Assembly (NCBI RefSeq): GCF_000467105.1
Contig: NZ_BATI01000006.1
Coordinates: forward strand, 186,001-250,000
Length of the DNA stretch: 64,000 bases
DNA from: Aquipseudomonas alcaligenes NBRC 14159
GTDB taxonomy: Bacteria > Pseudomonadota > Gammaproteobacteria > Pseudomonadales > Pseudomonadaceae
Reading direction: 5' to 3'
Shown: in pieces, positions 8,381-18,430 of the stretch
Position numbering within the stretch: the stretch's first letter is position 1
How the letters are laid out: each line of letters begins with the position of its first letter
The notes under the pieces: model-generated
Told to the model about the DNA's origin: nothing
Seen by the model: only the letters and a program-made list of their open reading frames with translations
The model's database searches: none
Program-made: the position numbers and the translations under genes

Positions 8381-8401
8381 TTATTTCATCAGATGGAATA
8401 T
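8381..8401. promoter_or_regulatory. NrtR operator 2
   Basis: A palindrome, TTATTTCATC-A-GATGGAATAT, with 8 of 10 positions symmetric, lying 33 bp upstream of the pncA start. It begins exactly 63 bp from operator 1 (six helical turns), so both sites face the same side of the helix and could be bridged. Confidence 0.7.
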
Positions 8402-8434
8402 GTAGCCATCTCCAGGGCAACGAGGAATGCCAAG

Positions 8435-9079
8435 ATGAAAATCGCCAGCTTCGACGTCGACGCGCAAAAGGGCTTCACCCCGCTGTGCCCGGACGAGCTG
8501 CCGGTTCCCGGTGGCGATGCCATAGCCCCCGCGCTGAACCAGCTGGCCACGCGTGCCAGCCTGCGCCTGGGCAGCAAGGATGCGCACAGCCCTCAGGCCG
8601 CCTGGGTGGCGCCGAGCCATGCGGAGATGCTCAAGCCGCTGCCGCTGGCCAATGCCGACCTGTCCTGGGTCAGCCACTGCGTGCCTGGCACGCCGGGCTT
8701 CGAGCTGCTCGACGAGCTGCCCGCCCCGCTGGACTACGACTACTTCGTGTGGAAAGGCGTGGAACCGGACCTGCACCCCTACGGCGCCTGCTACCACGAC
8801 CTGGCCGAGAAGCGCAGTACGGGCGTTATCGAGTTTCTCCGGCACAATGGCGTGAACCGCGTGCTGGTCGGCGGCCTGGCCCTGGACTACTGCGTGAAGA
8901 CCACCGCCCTGCAGCTGCGCCGCGCCGGCTTCGCGGTGGACGTGTACCTGCCGGCCTGCCGGGCCATCGCCGAAGACACCGCCAACAGCGCCTGCGCCGA
9001 GATGCGCGCCGCCGGCATCGCCCTGCACGCCAGCCTGGATGAGCTGGATGCGGCACTGAACATGGATGGAGACAACTGA
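8435..9079 (+). CDS. pncA: Nicotinamidase PncA
   Basis: A 214-residue isochorismatase-fold amidohydrolase converting nicotinamide to nicotinate in the cytosol, the first step of NAD salvage here. Visible family marks are [11 protein letters not shown] with the catalytic Asp near the N-terminus, the metal-site region SKDAHSP, FVWKG with the catalytic Lys, and [14 protein letters not shown] with the nucleophilic Cys near residue 152. The ATG at 8435 has GAGGA 8 bases upstream. An in-frame ATG at 8393 lies inside the second NrtR palindrome and lacks a ribosome site. pncB follows after one base. Confidence 0.93.
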   Translation: MKIASFDVDAQKGFTPLCPDELPVPGGDAIAPALNQLATRASLRLGSKDAHSPQAAWVAPSHAEMLKPLPLANADLSWVSHCVPGTPGFELLDELPAPLDYDYFVWKGVEPDLHPYGACYHDLAEKRSTGVIEFLRHNGVNRVLVGGLALDYCVKTTALQLRRAGFAVDVYLPACRAIAEDTANSACAEMRAAGIALHASLDELDAALNMDGDN

Positions 9080-9080
9080 G

Positions 9081-10274
9081 ATGGCCGAGAGCGTATTCGC
9101 CGAGCGTATCGTGCAGAACCTGCTGGACACCGACTTCTACAAGCTGACGATGATGCAGGCGGTGCTGCACAACTACCCCAACGCCGAGGTGGAGTGGGAG
9201 TTCCGCTGCCGCAACAGCGAGGACCTGACGCCCTACCTGGCCGAGATCCGCTACCAGATCGAGCGCCTGGCCGAGCTGGAGGCCACCGCCGACCAGCTGG
9301 CCTTCCTCGAGCGCATCCCGTTCATGAAGCCGGACTTCATCCGCTTCCTCGGCCTGTTCCGCTTCAACCCGCGCCACGTGCAGACCGGCATCGAGGACGG
9401 CCAGCTGTGCATCCGCCTGCGCGGCCCCTGGCTGCACGTGATCCTCTACGAGATCCCGCTGCTGGCGATCATCAGCGAGGTACGCAACCGCTATCGCTAC
9501 CGCGAAGTGCTGCTGGAGCAGGCCAGCGAGCGCCTGTACCAGAAACTCGACTGGCTCAGGGCCGAGGCTTCGGCCAGCGAGCTGGAAGGCTTCCAGGTGG
9601 CCGACTTCGGCACCCGCCGGCGCTTCTCCTTCCGCGTGCAGGAGCAAATGGTGAAGATCATGAAGCGCGACTTCCCCGGGCGCTTCGTCGGCACCAGCAA
9701 CGTGCATCTGGCGCGCGAGCTGGACCTCAAGCCGATCGGCACCATGGCCCACGAATGGCTGATGGCCCACCAGCAGCTCGGCCCGCGCCTGATCGACAGC
9801 CAGATCGCCGCGCTGGACTGCTGGGTGCGCGAATACCGCGGCCTGCTCGGCATCGCCCTGACCGACTGCATCACCATGGATGCCTTCCTGCGCGACTTCG
9901 ATCTGTACTTCGCCAAGCTGTTCGACGGCCTGCGCCATGACTCCGGCGACCCGCTGCAGTGGGCGGAGAAGGCCATCGCCCACTACGAGAAGCTCGGCAT
10001 CGACCCGATGAGCAAGACTCTGGTGTTCTCCGACGGCCTCGACTTCGAGAAGTCGCTGCAGCTCTACCGTGCACTTTGCGGGCGGATCAACGTAAGCTTC
10101 GGCATCGGCACCAAGCTGACCTGCGACATTCCCGGCGTCGAGCCGATGAACATCGTGATCAAGATGACCGCCTGCAACGGTCAGCCGGTGGCCAAGATTT
10201 CCGACGCACCGGGCAAGACCCAGTGCCGCGACGAGAACTTCGTCAGCTACCTGAAACATGTTTTCCGTGTCTGA
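9081..10274 (+). CDS. pncB: Nicotinate phosphoribosyltransferase
   Basis: A 397-residue enzyme forming nicotinate mononucleotide from nicotinate and PRPP with ATP. The N-terminal [18 protein letters not shown], the [11 protein letters not shown] segment and [23 protein letters not shown] around the active site are characteristic, as is the C-terminal [10 protein letters not shown]. Length equals the usual bacterial PncB (about 400). The start is the ATG just after the pncA stop, with GGAG inside the end of pncA. An in-frame upstream ATG at 9066 is inside pncA. nadE follows 10 bases later, so the three genes form one salvage operon. Confidence 0.96.
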   Translation: MAESVFAERIVQNLLDTDFYKLTMMQAVLHNYPNAEVEWEFRCRNSEDLTPYLAEIRYQIERLAELEATADQLAFLERIPFMKPDFIRFLGLFRFNPRHVQTGIEDGQLCIRLRGPWLHVILYEIPLLAIISEVRNRYRYREVLLEQASERLYQKLDWLRAEASASELEGFQVADFGTRRRFSFRVQEQMVKIMKRDFPGRFVGTSNVHLARELDLKPIGTMAHEWLMAHQQLGPRLIDSQIAALDCWVREYRGLLGIALTDCITMDAFLRDFDLYFAKLFDGLRHDSGDPLQWAEKAIAHYEKLGIDPMSKTLVFSDGLDFEKSLQLYRALCGRINVSFGIGTKLTCDIPGVEPMNIVIKMTACNGQPVAKISDAPGKTQCRDENFVSYLKHVFRV

Positions 10275-10284
10275 GGACCCCGCC

Positions 10285-11112
10285 ATGAGCAACCGCCAAG
10301 CCGAAATCGCCGCCGCACTCGACGTCGTGCCGCCCTTTGCCGACGAAGCCGCCCTGGTGGCGGAAGTCGAGCGGCGCAAGCGCTTCATCAAGAACTGCCT
10401 GCAAAACTCCGGCCTCAAGGTGCTGGTGCTGGGCATCAGCGGCGGCGTCGACTCCACCACCGCCGGGCGCCTGGCCCAGCTGTCGGTCGAGGAGCTGCGT
10501 GCCGAGACCGGAGATTCGGGCTATCGCTTTATCGCCGTGCGCCTGCCGCATGACACCCAGCACGACGAGCACGACGCCCAGGACTCGCTGAAATTCATCC
10601 GCGCCGACGAGAACGACACGGTCAACATCGCCAGCAGCGTGCGCGGCCTGGGCGAACAGGTCGCGCACCTGCAGAAGCTCAGCGAGGCACGCCGCGACTT
10701 CGTCAACGGCAATATCAAGGCGCGCATCCGCATGGTCGCCCAGTTCGCCATCGCCAACGCCAACAACGGCCTGGTGATCGGCACCGACCACGCCGCCGAG
10801 GCGGTCATGGGCTTCTTCACCAAGTTCGGCGACGGCGCCTGCGACCTGGCGCCGCTGTCCGGCCTGGTCAAGGGCCAGGTACGTGCCATCGCCCAGTACC
10901 TGGGGGCGCCGCAGCACCTGGTGATGAAAACGCCGACCGCCGACCTGGAAGAGCTGCGCCCCGGCAAGCCGGACGAGGAGGCCCACGGCGTCAGCTACGC
11001 CGAGATCGACGCCTTCCTGCACGGTCAGCCGGTCAGCGAGGCTGCCTACGCCACCATCGTGCGCACCTATGACAACACCCGGCACAAGCGCGAGCTGCCA
11101 CTGGTGCCCTGA
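10285..11112 (+). CDS. nadE: NH3-dependent NAD+ synthetase
   Basis: A 275-residue enzyme that amidates nicotinate adenine dinucleotide to NAD+ using ATP and ammonia, closing the salvage route opened by PncA and PncB. The ATP pyrophosphatase P-loop [11 protein letters not shown] lies near residues 51-61, and [22 protein letters not shown] is the conserved substrate loop. There is no glutaminase domain, so it is the short ammonia-dependent type. The ATG chosen has GAGGA 8 bases upstream, and the upstream in-frame ATG at 10258 lies within pncB. A strong terminator follows. Confidence 0.96.
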   Translation: MSNRQAEIAAALDVVPPFADEAALVAEVERRKRFIKNCLQNSGLKVLVLGISGGVDSTTAGRLAQLSVEELRAETGDSGYRFIAVRLPHDTQHDEHDAQDSLKFIRADENDTVNIASSVRGLGEQVAHLQKLSEARRDFVNGNIKARIRMVAQFAIANANNGLVIGTDHAAEAVMGFFTKFGDGACDLAPLSGLVKGQVRAIAQYLGAPQHLVMKTPTADLEELRPGKPDEEAHGVSYAEIDAFLHGQPVSEAAYATIVRTYDNTRHKRELPLVP

Positions 11113-11123
11113 GGCCAGCAACG

Positions 11124-11152
11124 AAAAAGCCGGGCGATTGCCCGGCTTTTTT
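11124..11152. terminator. Bidirectional terminator between nadE and dcd
   Basis: An 11-bp stem AAAAGCCGGGC/GCCCGGCTTTT with a 4-nt loop, with T on one side and A on the other, so it can end both nadE (+) and dcd (-). Confidence 0.9.
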
Positions 11153-11166
11153 CTGTCCCGATGCCG

Positions 11167-11733
11167 TCAGGCCTTGGGCAGGGTCACACCGGTCTGGCCC
11201 TGGTACTTGCCGCCACGGTCGGCGTAGGACACTTCACAGGCCTCGTCGGACTGCAGGAACAGCATCTGCGCCACGCCCTCGTGGGCGTAGATCTTCGCCG
11301 GCAGGTTGGTGGTGTTGGAGAACTCCAGGGTCACGTGGCCTTCCCACTCCGGTTCCAGCGGGGTGACGTTGACGATGATGCCGCAGCGCGCGTAGGTGCT
11401 CTTGCCCAGGCAGATGGTCAGCACGTCACGCGGGATGCGGAAGTACTCGACGGTGCGGGCCAGGGCGAAGGAGTTCGGCGGAATGATGCAGACGTCGCTG
11501 TTGATGTCGACGAAGCTCTTCTCGTCGAAGTTCTTCGGGTCGACCACCGCCGAGTGGATATTGGTGAACACCTTGAATTCGGCGGCGCAGCGCACGTCGT
11601 AGCCATAGCTGGAGACGCCGTAGGAGATCACCCGGCTATCGTCGGCACCACGGATCTGGCGCTCGACGAAGGGCTCGATCATCCCGTGTTCCTGGGCCAT
11701 GCGGCGAATCCACTTGTCCGATTTGATGCTCAT
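11167..11733 (-). CDS. dcd: dCTP deaminase
   Basis: A 188-residue homotrimeric enzyme converting dCTP to dUTP for thymidylate synthesis. The start [12 protein letters not shown] and the conserved [23 protein letters not shown] and [18 protein letters not shown] (with catalytic Glu) all match Dcd, and the length is exactly that of pseudomonad Dcd. The open frame continues upstream to 11802, but the MSIKSDKW start is the family start. It sits beside apbC and metG as in other Pseudomonas, but with an extra small gene inserted between dcd and apbC. Confidence 0.96.
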   Translation of the reverse strand: MSIKSDKWIRRMAQEHGMIEPFVERQIRGADDSRVISYGVSSYGYDVRCAAEFKVFTNIHSAVVDPKNFDEKSFVDINSDVCIIPPNSFALARTVEYFRIPRDVLTICLGKSTYARCGIIVNVTPLEPEWEGHVTLEFSNTTNLPAKIYAHEGVAQMLFLQSDEACEVSYADRGGKYQGQTGVTLPKA

Positions 11734-11879
11734 GGCAGGCGTCCTGAAAGCAGTGGTTGAAAAATGATCGCGCATCTTACCGGTCACCAGGGCATCCAGC
11801 AAAGGGGCGAGGGCGAGTCGACGGGCAGCTCAGCCATCGTTAGGCTGTGCGCCTTTTCCAGTGCGCCACGGATGACCAC

Positions 11880-12368
11880 ATGTTCAGAAACCTGACACCC
11901 CTGCTCTACCTGAAGCTCAGATCGCGAAGCCTCAGCGGCCTACACCTGCCGTCCGGCATGGCCTTCGACGAACCGCCAGTCTTGGCACTGCAGACCGTCA
12001 AGGGCAAGCGCGAGGCCATTGCCGTTGGCCACGCTGCTGCAAAGCTGCAGGGGCAACCACAGGTGGAGATACTCAACGGCTTCGACCACCCGCGCTCACT
12101 GCTGGCAGACTTCACCGTTGCGGAGAAGACCCTGCAGCTGCTCGTGCGCCAGATTGCGGGGAAAACCTTCCTCAAACCGGAAGTGGTGCTGCACCCTCTA
12201 GAGCATCTGGAGGGTGGGTTGACGCAGATGGAACGGCGCGGCCTGTATGAGCTTTGCCGCTGCGCGGGCGCCAACAAGGTCCACCTCTGGATCGGTCGTG
12301 AGCTGACTGCCGAGGAACTACGCTCCCGGCAGTTCCCCAGTGAAGGCGGCTCGCTGCTGACGCCCTGA
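11880..12368 (+). CDS. Orphan half-MreB (actin-fold) protein
   Basis: A 162-residue protein resembling the N-terminal subdomains of MreB. Aligned by eye: DEPPVLALQ with MreB NEPSVVAI, AVGHAAAKLQG with AVGHEAKRMLG, LLADFTVAEKTLQLLVRQI with VIADFTVTEKMLQHFIRKV, and QMERRGLYELCRCAGANKVHL with QVERRAIRESALGAGAREVFL. The phosphate-1 loop DLGTAN is not recognisable and everything after the first half is missing, so it probably does not bind ATP or polymerise alone. An upstream GTG at 11847 is an alternative start. Tail-to-tail with apbC, 4 bp apart. Codon use looks normal, so this is probably a maintained gene and not debris. Confidence 0.65.
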   Translation: MFRNLTPLLYLKLRSRSLSGLHLPSGMAFDEPPVLALQTVKGKREAIAVGHAAAKLQGQPQVEILNGFDHPRSLLADFTVAEKTLQLLVRQIAGKTFLKPEVVLHPLEHLEGGLTQMERRGLYELCRCAGANKVHLWIGRELTAEELRSRQFPSEGGSLLTP

Positions 12369-12372
12369 GGCC

Positions 12373-13467
12373 TCAGTCGTCGCTGATCTCGATGGTCGGC
12401 ATGGCCGACGCACCCAGACCTGCCAGAGCGATACGCGCACCGACGCTGCGTGCCATCTCCTGGTAGATCATGGCGATCTGGCTCTCGGTATCGGCCACCA
12501 CGGTCGGCTTGCCGCCGTCAGCCTGCATGCGGATGGCCATCGACAGCGGCAAGGATGCCAGCAGGTCAACACCGTACTGGGCCGCCAGCTTCTCGCCACC
12601 GCCTTCGCCGAACAGGTGCTCGGCATGGCCGCAATGGCTGCAGATGTGCACGGCCATGTTCTCCACCACGCCGAGCACCGGGATGTTGACCTTGCGAAAC
12701 ATCTCCACGCCCTTGCGCGCATCGAGCAGGGCCAGGTCCTGCGGGGTGGTGACGATCACCGCGCCGGCCACCGGCACCTTCTGCGCCAGGGTCAGCTGGA
12801 TATCGCCGGTACCCGGCGGCATGTCGACGACCAGGTAGTCCAGGTCGTCCCAGGCGGTCTGGGTCACCAGCTGCAGCAGCGCGCCGGAAACCATCGGCCC
12901 GCGCCACACCACCGGGGTGTTGTCGTCGGTGAGGAAGGCCATGGACATCACCTGTACGCCGTGAGCCTCCTGCGGTATGAAGAATTTCTGGTCGCGCACC
13001 TTGGGCCGCGTCCCTTCCGGGATGCCGAACATGATGCCCTGGCTGGGACCGTAGATATCCGCATCGAGAATGCCGACGCGCGCGCCTTCGCGGGCCAGGG
13101 CCAGGGCCAGGTTGGCGGCGGTGGTGGACTTGCCCACCCCGCCCTTGCCGGAAGCCACGGCGATGATGTTCTTCACCCCGGCCAGCGCCGGTACCTGCTC
13201 CTGGGCCTTGTGCGCGGCGATGGCCACATCCACCTGCACCTTGGCCGACTCCACGCCATCCAGGCCTTCCAGGGCCATCTGCAGCATCTGCGCCCAGCCG
13301 TTCTTGAACAGCCCGGCGGCGTAGCCCAGCTCCAGACGCACGGCGACCTTGTCGCCCTGGATATCGACTTCGCGCAGGCAACCGGCGGAGACCGGGTCCT
13401 GATTCAGGTGGGGGTCGGTGAACTGACGCAGGCGGGCTTCGACCGCTTCGCGGGTGACGGCGCTCAT
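12373..13467 (-). CDS. apbC: Iron-sulfur cluster carrier, Mrp/ApbC family P-loop ATPase
   Basis: A 364-residue protein with an N-terminal MIP18/DUF59-like domain (about 1-85) and a C-terminal deviant Walker A ATPase (ASGKGGVGKSTTAANLALALA, about 105-125). The dimer-bridging cluster ligands lie in ICSHCGHAEH (CxxC, about 275). Known members bind and hand over [4Fe-4S] clusters to apo-proteins in the cytosol. Aconitase, endonuclease III and RnfB in this window are potential clients by chemistry only. Divergent from metG, as in other Pseudomonas. Confidence 0.95.
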   Translation of the reverse strand: MSAVTREAVEARLRQFTDPHLNQDPVSAGCLREVDIQGDKVAVRLELGYAAGLFKNGWAQMLQMALEGLDGVESAKVQVDVAIAAHKAQEQVPALAGVKNIIAVASGKGGVGKSTTAANLALALAREGARVGILDADIYGPSQGIMFGIPEGTRPKVRDQKFFIPQEAHGVQVMSMAFLTDDNTPVVWRGPMVSGALLQLVTQTAWDDLDYLVVDMPPGTGDIQLTLAQKVPVAGAVIVTTPQDLALLDARKGVEMFRKVNIPVLGVVENMAVHICSHCGHAEHLFGEGGGEKLAAQYGVDLLASLPLSMAIRMQADGGKPTVVADTESQIAMIYQEMARSVGARIALAGLGASAMPTIEISDD

Positions 13468-13510
13468 GGGGCAACTCCGAAAGGCTGAGCAAAACAGGCG
13501 GGCATCTTAC

Positions 13511-13600
13511 CGTAGGGTGGAAAACCACCGAAGGTCTTTTCCACCGCAAGCTCCGTCCGGAGGAAAACGCGGCGCGGTTTTCCTCCGTACACCCGGCCCC
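13511..13600. repeat. Double-hairpin intergenic repeat between apbC and metG
   Basis: It begins with GTAGGGTGG and contains two consecutive inverted repeats: GGTGGAAAA/TTTTCCACC (13516-13524, 13537-13545) and GGAGGAAAAC/GTTTTCCTCC (13559-13568, 13577-13586). The outer ends are themselves roughly complementary. The pattern fits short extragenic palindromes that are scattered in Pseudomonas genomes. It lies within the divergent promoter region, so it could also affect expression. Confidence 0.6.
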
Positions 13601-13671
13601 GCGGATGAAAAAAACCTTCCGCGCCTATATAGTGGCCGACTTCCCTCGTAACACCCGATGGCCCGATCACC

Positions 13672-15708
13672 ATGTCCGAAGCCCGCAAGATTCTCGTCAC
13701 CAGCGCCCTGCCCTATGCCAACGGCTCGATTCACCTCGGCCACATGCTCGAGTACATCCAGACCGACATGTGGGTGCGCTTCCAGAAGCTGCGCGGCAAC
13801 CAGGCCGTGTACGTCTGCGCCGACGATGCCCACGGCTCGGCCATCATGCTGCGCGCCGAGAAGGAAGGCATCACGCCCGAGCAGCTGATCGACAACGTGC
13901 GCGCCGAGCACATGGCCGACTTCGCCGACTTCGGCGTGGCATTCGACAACTACCATTCGACCCACTCGGACGAGAACCGCGAGCTGTCCGCGTCGATCTA
14001 CCTGGCGCTGCGCGACAAGGGCCATATCGCCACCCGCGCGGTGACCCAGTACTTCGACCCCGAGAAGGGCATGTTCCTCGCCGACCGCTTCATCAAGGGC
14101 ACCTGCCCCAAGTGCGCGGCCGAGGACCAGTACGGCGACAACTGCGAGAAATGCGGTGCCACCTACGAGCCGACCGAGCTGAAGAACCCGCGCTCGGCCA
14201 TCTCCGGCGCCGTGCCGGTGCTCAGGGAGTCCAAGCACTTCTTCTTCAAGCTGCCGGACTTCGAGGCCATGCTCAAGCAGTGGACCCGCAGCGGCGCCCT
14301 GCAGGAGGCGGTGGCCAACAAGATCGCCGAATGGCTGGACGGTGGCCTGCAGGAGTGGGACATTTCCCGCGACGCGCCCTACTTCGGCTTCGAGATCCCC
14401 GACGAGCCGGGCAAGTACTTCTACGTCTGGCTGGATGCGCCGATCGGCTACATGGCCAGCTTCAAGAACCTGTGCGCCAAGCGCCCGGAACTGGACTTCG
14501 ACGCCTTCTGGGGCAAGGACTCCACCACCGAGCTGTACCACTTCATCGGCAAGGACATCGTCAACTTCCACGCCCTGTTCTGGCCGGCCATGCTCGAAGG
14601 TGCCGGCTACCGCAAGCCGACCGCGGTCAACGTGCACGGCTACCTGACCGTCAACGGCCAGAAGATGTCCAAGTCGCGCGGCACCTTTATCAAGGCGCGC
14701 ACCTACCTGGACCACCTGAACCCGGAATACCTGCGCTACTACTACGCGTCCAAGCTGGGCCGCGGCGTCGATGACCTCGACCTGAACCTCGAGGACTTCG
14801 TGCAGAAGGTCAACTCCGACCTGGTCGGCAAGGTGGTCAACATCGCCAGCCGCTGCGCCGGCTTTATCCACAAGGGCAACAATGGGGTTCTCGTAGACGC
14901 CAACCCCGAGCCGGAGCTGTGGGCCGCCTTCCAGGCTGCTGCGCCTAGCATCGCCGAGGCCTATGAGGCGCGTGATTTCTCCCGCGCCATGCGCGAGATC
15001 ATGGCACTGGCCGATCGTGCCAACGCCTGGATCGCTGACAAGGCGCCCTGGGCACTGAACAAGGTCGAGGGCAAGCAGGCCGAGGTGCAGGCAATCTGCG
15101 CCCTGGGCGTCAACCTGTTCCGCCAGCTGGTGATCCTGCTCAAACCCGTGCTGCCGAAGCTGGCCGCCGACGCCGAGGCCTTCCTCAACGTCGCCCCGCT
15201 GACCTGGCATGATCTGGCCACCCCGCTGGCCAACCACCAGCTGAACCCGTTCAACCCGCTGCTGACCCGTATCGAACCCGCGAAGATCGACGCCATGACC
15301 GAAGCCTCCAAGGAAGACCTCGCCGCCGAAGCCAGCAAGCCGCAGGGCAATGGCGAACTGACCAAGGACCCACTGGCCGCCGAGATCAACTTCGACGCCT
15401 TCGCCGCCGTCGATCTGCGCATCGCCCTGATCGAGAAGTGCGAGTTCGTCGAAGGTGCCGACAAGCTACTGCGCCTGTCGCTGGATATCGGCGACGAGAA
15501 GCGCAACGTGTTCTCCGGCATCAAGTCCGCCTACCCGGACCCGAGCAAGCTGGAAGGCCGCCTGACCCTGTACGTGGCCAACCTGGCCCCGCGCAAGATG
15601 AAGTTCGGCGTCAGCGAGGGCATGGTCCTGGCCGCCGGCCCCGGCGGCGAGGAAATCTACCTGCTCAGCCCGGACAGCGGCGCCAAGCCGGGTCAGCGCG
15701 TCAAGTAA
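13672..15708 (+). CDS. metG: Methionyl-tRNA synthetase
   Basis: A 678-residue class I synthetase charging initiator and elongator tRNA-Met. The HIGH-type motif is HLGH (about residues 22-25), the zinc knuckle is [17 protein letters not shown] (about 144-160), and the KMSKS loop is intact (about 333). After the helical anticodon-binding region comes a C-terminal EMAPII-like tRNA-binding domain (about 575-678), giving the long dimeric form. The start [18 protein letters not shown] is the family start. Confidence 0.97.
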   Translation: MSEARKILVTSALPYANGSIHLGHMLEYIQTDMWVRFQKLRGNQAVYVCADDAHGSAIMLRAEKEGITPEQLIDNVRAEHMADFADFGVAFDNYHSTHSDENRELSASIYLALRDKGHIATRAVTQYFDPEKGMFLADRFIKGTCPKCAAEDQYGDNCEKCGATYEPTELKNPRSAISGAVPVLRESKHFFFKLPDFEAMLKQWTRSGALQEAVANKIAEWLDGGLQEWDISRDAPYFGFEIPDEPGKYFYVWLDAPIGYMASFKNLCAKRPELDFDAFWGKDSTTELYHFIGKDIVNFHALFWPAMLEGAGYRKPTAVNVHGYLTVNGQKMSKSRGTFIKARTYLDHLNPEYLRYYYASKLGRGVDDLDLNLEDFVQKVNSDLVGKVVNIASRCAGFIHKGNNGVLVDANPEPELWAAFQAAAPSIAEAYEARDFSRAMREIMALADRANAWIADKAPWALNKVEGKQAEVQAICALGVNLFRQLVILLKPVLPKLAADAEAFLNVAPLTWHDLATPLANHQLNPFNPLLTRIEPAKIDAMTEASKEDLAAEASKPQGNGELTKDPLAAEINFDAFAAVDLRIALIEKCEFVEGADKLLRLSLDIGDEKRNVFSGIKSAYPDPSKLEGRLTLYVANLAPRKMKFGVSEGMVLAAGPGGEEIYLLSPDSGAKPGQRVK

Positions 15709-15766
15709 GCTGAACTAGCCTTGTAACAGGCCTCGCGGCACTCGCCGCGGGCCTGGAGTCATGCGC

Positions 15767-16315
15767 ATGACCGACTTTCTCCTCGCCCTGATCGGCGCAG
15801 CGCTGGTCAACAATCTGATTCTCGGCCTGCCGCTGGCCGCCGATGCCCTGCGCCATGCCCGCGCGCAGGCGCTGGGGCCGGCCGCTGCCTTGCTGATCCT
15901 GTTCGTCGCCCCCGGCGCCTGGCTGTTGCAGCGACTGCTGCAGGCGGTCGACCTGGCCTACCTGCACCTGTTGCTGTGCGTGCCGCTGCTGGCCGCGCTC
16001 GGCGGGCTGGTCCTGACCCTGCTGGCGCGCTGGCGCGCCGACCTGGCCCAGCCCCAGCTATGGCCATTGCTGCTGGGCAATGGCCTGGGCGCCGCCGTTC
16101 TGGCCCGCTCACTGGAGAGTTTCCCGGCCGCGCTGGCGCTGGGTGTCGGCGGCGGCCTGGGCTTCTGGCTGGTGCTGCAGCTGATGAGCGACCTGCTTGA
16201 GCGCATCGAACAGTGCGACGTACCGGCCGCCTTGCGTGGCACGCCGCTGCTGCTGATCGCCGCCGGCCTGATGAGCCTGGCCTTCCTCGGCTTCAATGGC
16301 CTGGGGGCGGCATGA
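15767..16315 (+). CDS. rnfA: Divergent RnfA/RsxA-like membrane subunit
   Basis: A 182-residue protein with about six membrane segments. The N-terminus ([19 protein letters not shown]) and the C-terminus ([17 protein letters not shown]) match RnfA, the inner-membrane subunit of the Rnf electron-transfer complex. The middle diverges: the usual first cysteine motif (LCPFxG) is replaced by LGLPLAADA and the second (TTNCAVLG) by [10 protein letters not shown]. Those cysteines ligate the intramembrane [2Fe-2S] cluster in Rnf/Nqr complexes, so this subunit has probably lost it. The ATG at 15767 has GGAG 8 bases upstream; the ATG at 15761 is too close. rnfB overlaps by ATGA. Confidence 0.8.
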   Translation: MTDFLLALIGAALVNNLILGLPLAADALRHARAQALGPAAALLILFVAPGAWLLQRLLQAVDLAYLHLLLCVPLLAALGGLVLTLLARWRADLAQPQLWPLLLGNGLGAAVLARSLESFPAALALGVGGGLGFWLVLQLMSDLLERIEQCDVPAALRGTPLLLIAAGLMSLAFLGFNGLGAA

Positions 16316-17445
16316 GCGCACTGATCAGCATCCAGGCCATCGACGCCCTGCTGCCGCAGACGCAATGCGGCAAATGCGGGCACCCAGGCTGCAAGCCCTA
16401 CGCTGAAGGCATCGCCAACGGCGAGGCAATCAACAAGTGTCCGCCCGGCGGCGAAGCCACCATCCACGCCCTGGCACAACTGCTCGACGTGCCGGAGCTG
16501 CCGCTGGAGCTGCCCGCCGTACCGCCGCAAATCGCCCTGATCCGCGAGGCCGAGTGCATCGGCTGCACCAAGTGCATCCAGGCCTGCCCGGTGGACGCCA
16601 TCGTCGGCGCGGCCAAGCTGATGCATACGGTGATCAGTGTGGAATGCACCGGCTGTGAGCTGTGCGTGGCGCCCTGCCCGGTCGACTGCATCGACATTCT
16701 GCCGCTGGCCGACGCTGAGGCCGTGGCTCAGCGCCAGCGCGCTGACCAGTTCCGCCGCCGCCATGAGGCGCACCTCGCCCGTCTGGCGCGCGACGAAGCC
16801 AGGCGCAAAGCCGAGCGCGCGCCCCGTACAGCAGTGGCTCCAGCTGTCCCCGTCGCACAGCCAGCAGCAGCCACCGACGACCAGTACAAGCGCCTGAAGA
16901 TCGAGGCAGCCATGGCCAAGGTGGTGCTGGCCAAGGCCGAGAAGCAGCTGGCCCAGCGCGGCAATGCCGAGCTGCAGCGCCAGGTGGAGGAGCTGCGCCT
17001 AGCCGCCGAGCGCGCCCAACAGGCTCTGGATCAAGCCACGCCGCCGGCGCCCGCAGCGCCCACTGCGGGCATCGCCGCGCTCAAGCAGGCCAAGATCCAG
17101 TTCGCCCTGCGCCGTGCCGAGCTGGACAAGGCCACACGCCAGGGCGCGGATGACGCTGCCTTGCAGGTGCTACGCGCCAATCTGGAGGCTGCCGCCCAAG
17201 CCCTGCATGCCGCCGAGGAGGCCAGCGGCAAGCCGCTACCGGACCTGGTGCGTACCGACAAGCAGCCAGTGGATCTCAGGCTGCGCGAACTGAAGACCGA
17301 ACACGCCTACGCCCGCGCCGAGCTGCAGCGCCTGGAGCGGCACATGACGGCCAATGCCGCGGCGGTCGACCCGCAAGCCCTGCAGCAGGCCCGCCAGCGT
17401 CTGGCGGATGCCGAGCGACAGCTGCATGACCATCAGCAGCAGTGA
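16312..17445 (+). CDS. rnfB: RnfB-like ferredoxin subunit without membrane anchor and with long helical tail
   Basis: A 377-residue protein. Residues 1-55 hold the RnfB four-cysteine motif (CGKCGHPGC...C, then PPGG), and about 78-130 hold two 4Fe-4S ferredoxin motifs ([24 protein letters not shown]). The usual N-terminal membrane helix is absent: the protein starts only about 18 residues before the first Cys. After about residue 140 comes a charged Ala/Lys/Glu/Gln-rich tail of about 230 residues, probably coiled coil, containing [20 protein letters not shown]. This resembles the Ala/Lys-rich tails of gammaproteobacterial RnfC. rnfC itself is missing: rnfD starts 20 bp before this gene ends. 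Confidence 0.85.
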   Translation: MSALISIQAIDALLPQTQCGKCGHPGCKPYAEGIANGEAINKCPPGGEATIHALAQLLDVPELPLELPAVPPQIALIREAECIGCTKCIQACPVDAIVGAAKLMHTVISVECTGCELCVAPCPVDCIDILPLADAEAVAQRQRADQFRRRHEAHLARLARDEARRKAERAPRTAVAPAVPVAQPAAATDDQYKRLKIEAAMAKVVLAKAEKQLAQRGNAELQRQVEELRLAAERAQQALDQATPPAPAAPTAGIAALKQAKIQFALRRAELDKATRQGADDAALQVLRANLEAAAQALHAAEEASGKPLPDLVRTDKQPVDLRLRELKTEHAYARAELQRLERHMTANAAAVDPQALQQARQRLADAERQLHDHQQQ

Positions 17446-18430
17446 ACTGCGCTTCGACCCGCGCCCGAGCATGCAGCGGGTGCTGCTGGCCTGCCTGCCC
17501 GGCGCCCTGGCCCTGCTCTGGTTCAACGGCTGGGGCCTGCTGATCCAGCTGCTGCTGGCCATCGTCACCTGCATCGCATGTGACCTGCTGACCCGCCGCC
17601 TGCGCGGCCAGCCACTTACGCTGAAGCCGCACAGCCTGTTCGAGCAGCCGCTACTGGCCGAAGGCAGCGGCCTGATCAGCGCCCTGCTGCTGGCCCTGGC
17701 GCTGCCCAGCTATGCGCCCTGGTGGCTGACCGTGGCCAGCGCCGCCTTCGCCAGCCTGTTCGGCAAGGCGCTGTTCGGCGGCTTCGGCAACAACCCGTTC
17801 AACCCGGCCATGCTCGGCTACGCCTTCGCCCTGGTCGCCTTTCCCGCGCAGATGGTGCACTGGCCGGCGCCCGGCAGTGGCCACGACCTGCTCGCCGGGC
17901 TGCAGCAGATCTTAGGTTTCGGTTCCGGCCTGCCGGACGGCTGGAGCCAAGCCACGGCGCTCGACAGCCTGCGCCACAACGACCGCCTGACCATCGACGA
18001 GCTGTTCGCCAGCCACCCAGCCTTCGGCGGCATTGGCGGGCGTGGCGTCGAATGGGTCAACCTGGCCTTTCTCGCCGGCGGCCTGTTCCTGCTGCAACAG
18101 AGGGTGATCCGCTGGCAGGCGCCGGTCGGCATGCTCGGCGCCCTGTTCATCGTCAGCCTGCTGTGCTGGAACGGCTCGGGCTCGGACTCCAATGGCTCGC
18201 CACTGCTGCACCTGTTCAGCGGCGCGACCATGCTCGGCGCCTTCTTCATCGTCACCGAGCCGGTCAGCGGCCCGGACAGCCAGCGCGGGCGTCTGTACTT
18301 CGGCATCGGCGTCGGCCTGCTGACCTACGTCATCCGTACCTGGGGCGGCTATCCGGACGGCCTGGCCTTCGCCGTGCTACTGATGAACCTCTGCGTCACC
18401 CGCCTCGACCGCCAGGGAGCGCCGCGATGA
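17426..18430 (+). CDS. rnfD: RnfD-like flavin-binding membrane subunit
   Basis: A 334-residue integral membrane protein of the NqrB/RnfD family, with about nine membrane segments. Key motifs are kept: [17 protein letters not shown] and [21 protein letters not shown]. The Thr of SGAT is the site where the family attaches FMN covalently. Start ATG is inside the end of rnfB (20-bp overlap). A longer in-frame extension upstream is in the rnfB coding region and was rejected. rnfG overlaps by 4 bp (ATGA). The protein should still carry flavin even though RnfA and RnfE lack cluster ligands. Confidence 0.88.
   Translation: MTISSSELRFDPRPSMQRVLLACLPGALALLWFNGWGLLIQLLLAIVTCIACDLLTRRLRGQPLTLKPHSLFEQPLLAEGSGLISALLLALALPSYAPWWLTVASAAFASLFGKALFGGFGNNPFNPAMLGYAFALVAFPAQMVHWPAPGSGHDLLAGLQQILGFGSGLPDGWSQATALDSLRHNDRLTIDELFASHPAFGGIGGRGVEWVNLAFLAGGLFLLQQRVIRWQAPVGMLGALFIVSLLCWNGSGSDSNGSPLLHLFSGATMLGAFFIVTEPVSGPDSQRGRLYFGIGVGLLTYVIRTWGGYPDGLAFAVLLMNLCVTRLDRQGAPR

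Noticed and set aside
15727..15755. Hairpin after metG as a terminator
   Set aside because: The stem AGGCC..CGCGGC/GCCGCG..GGCCT is good but there is no T run, and the rnfA ribosome site starts immediately, so read-through seems likely.
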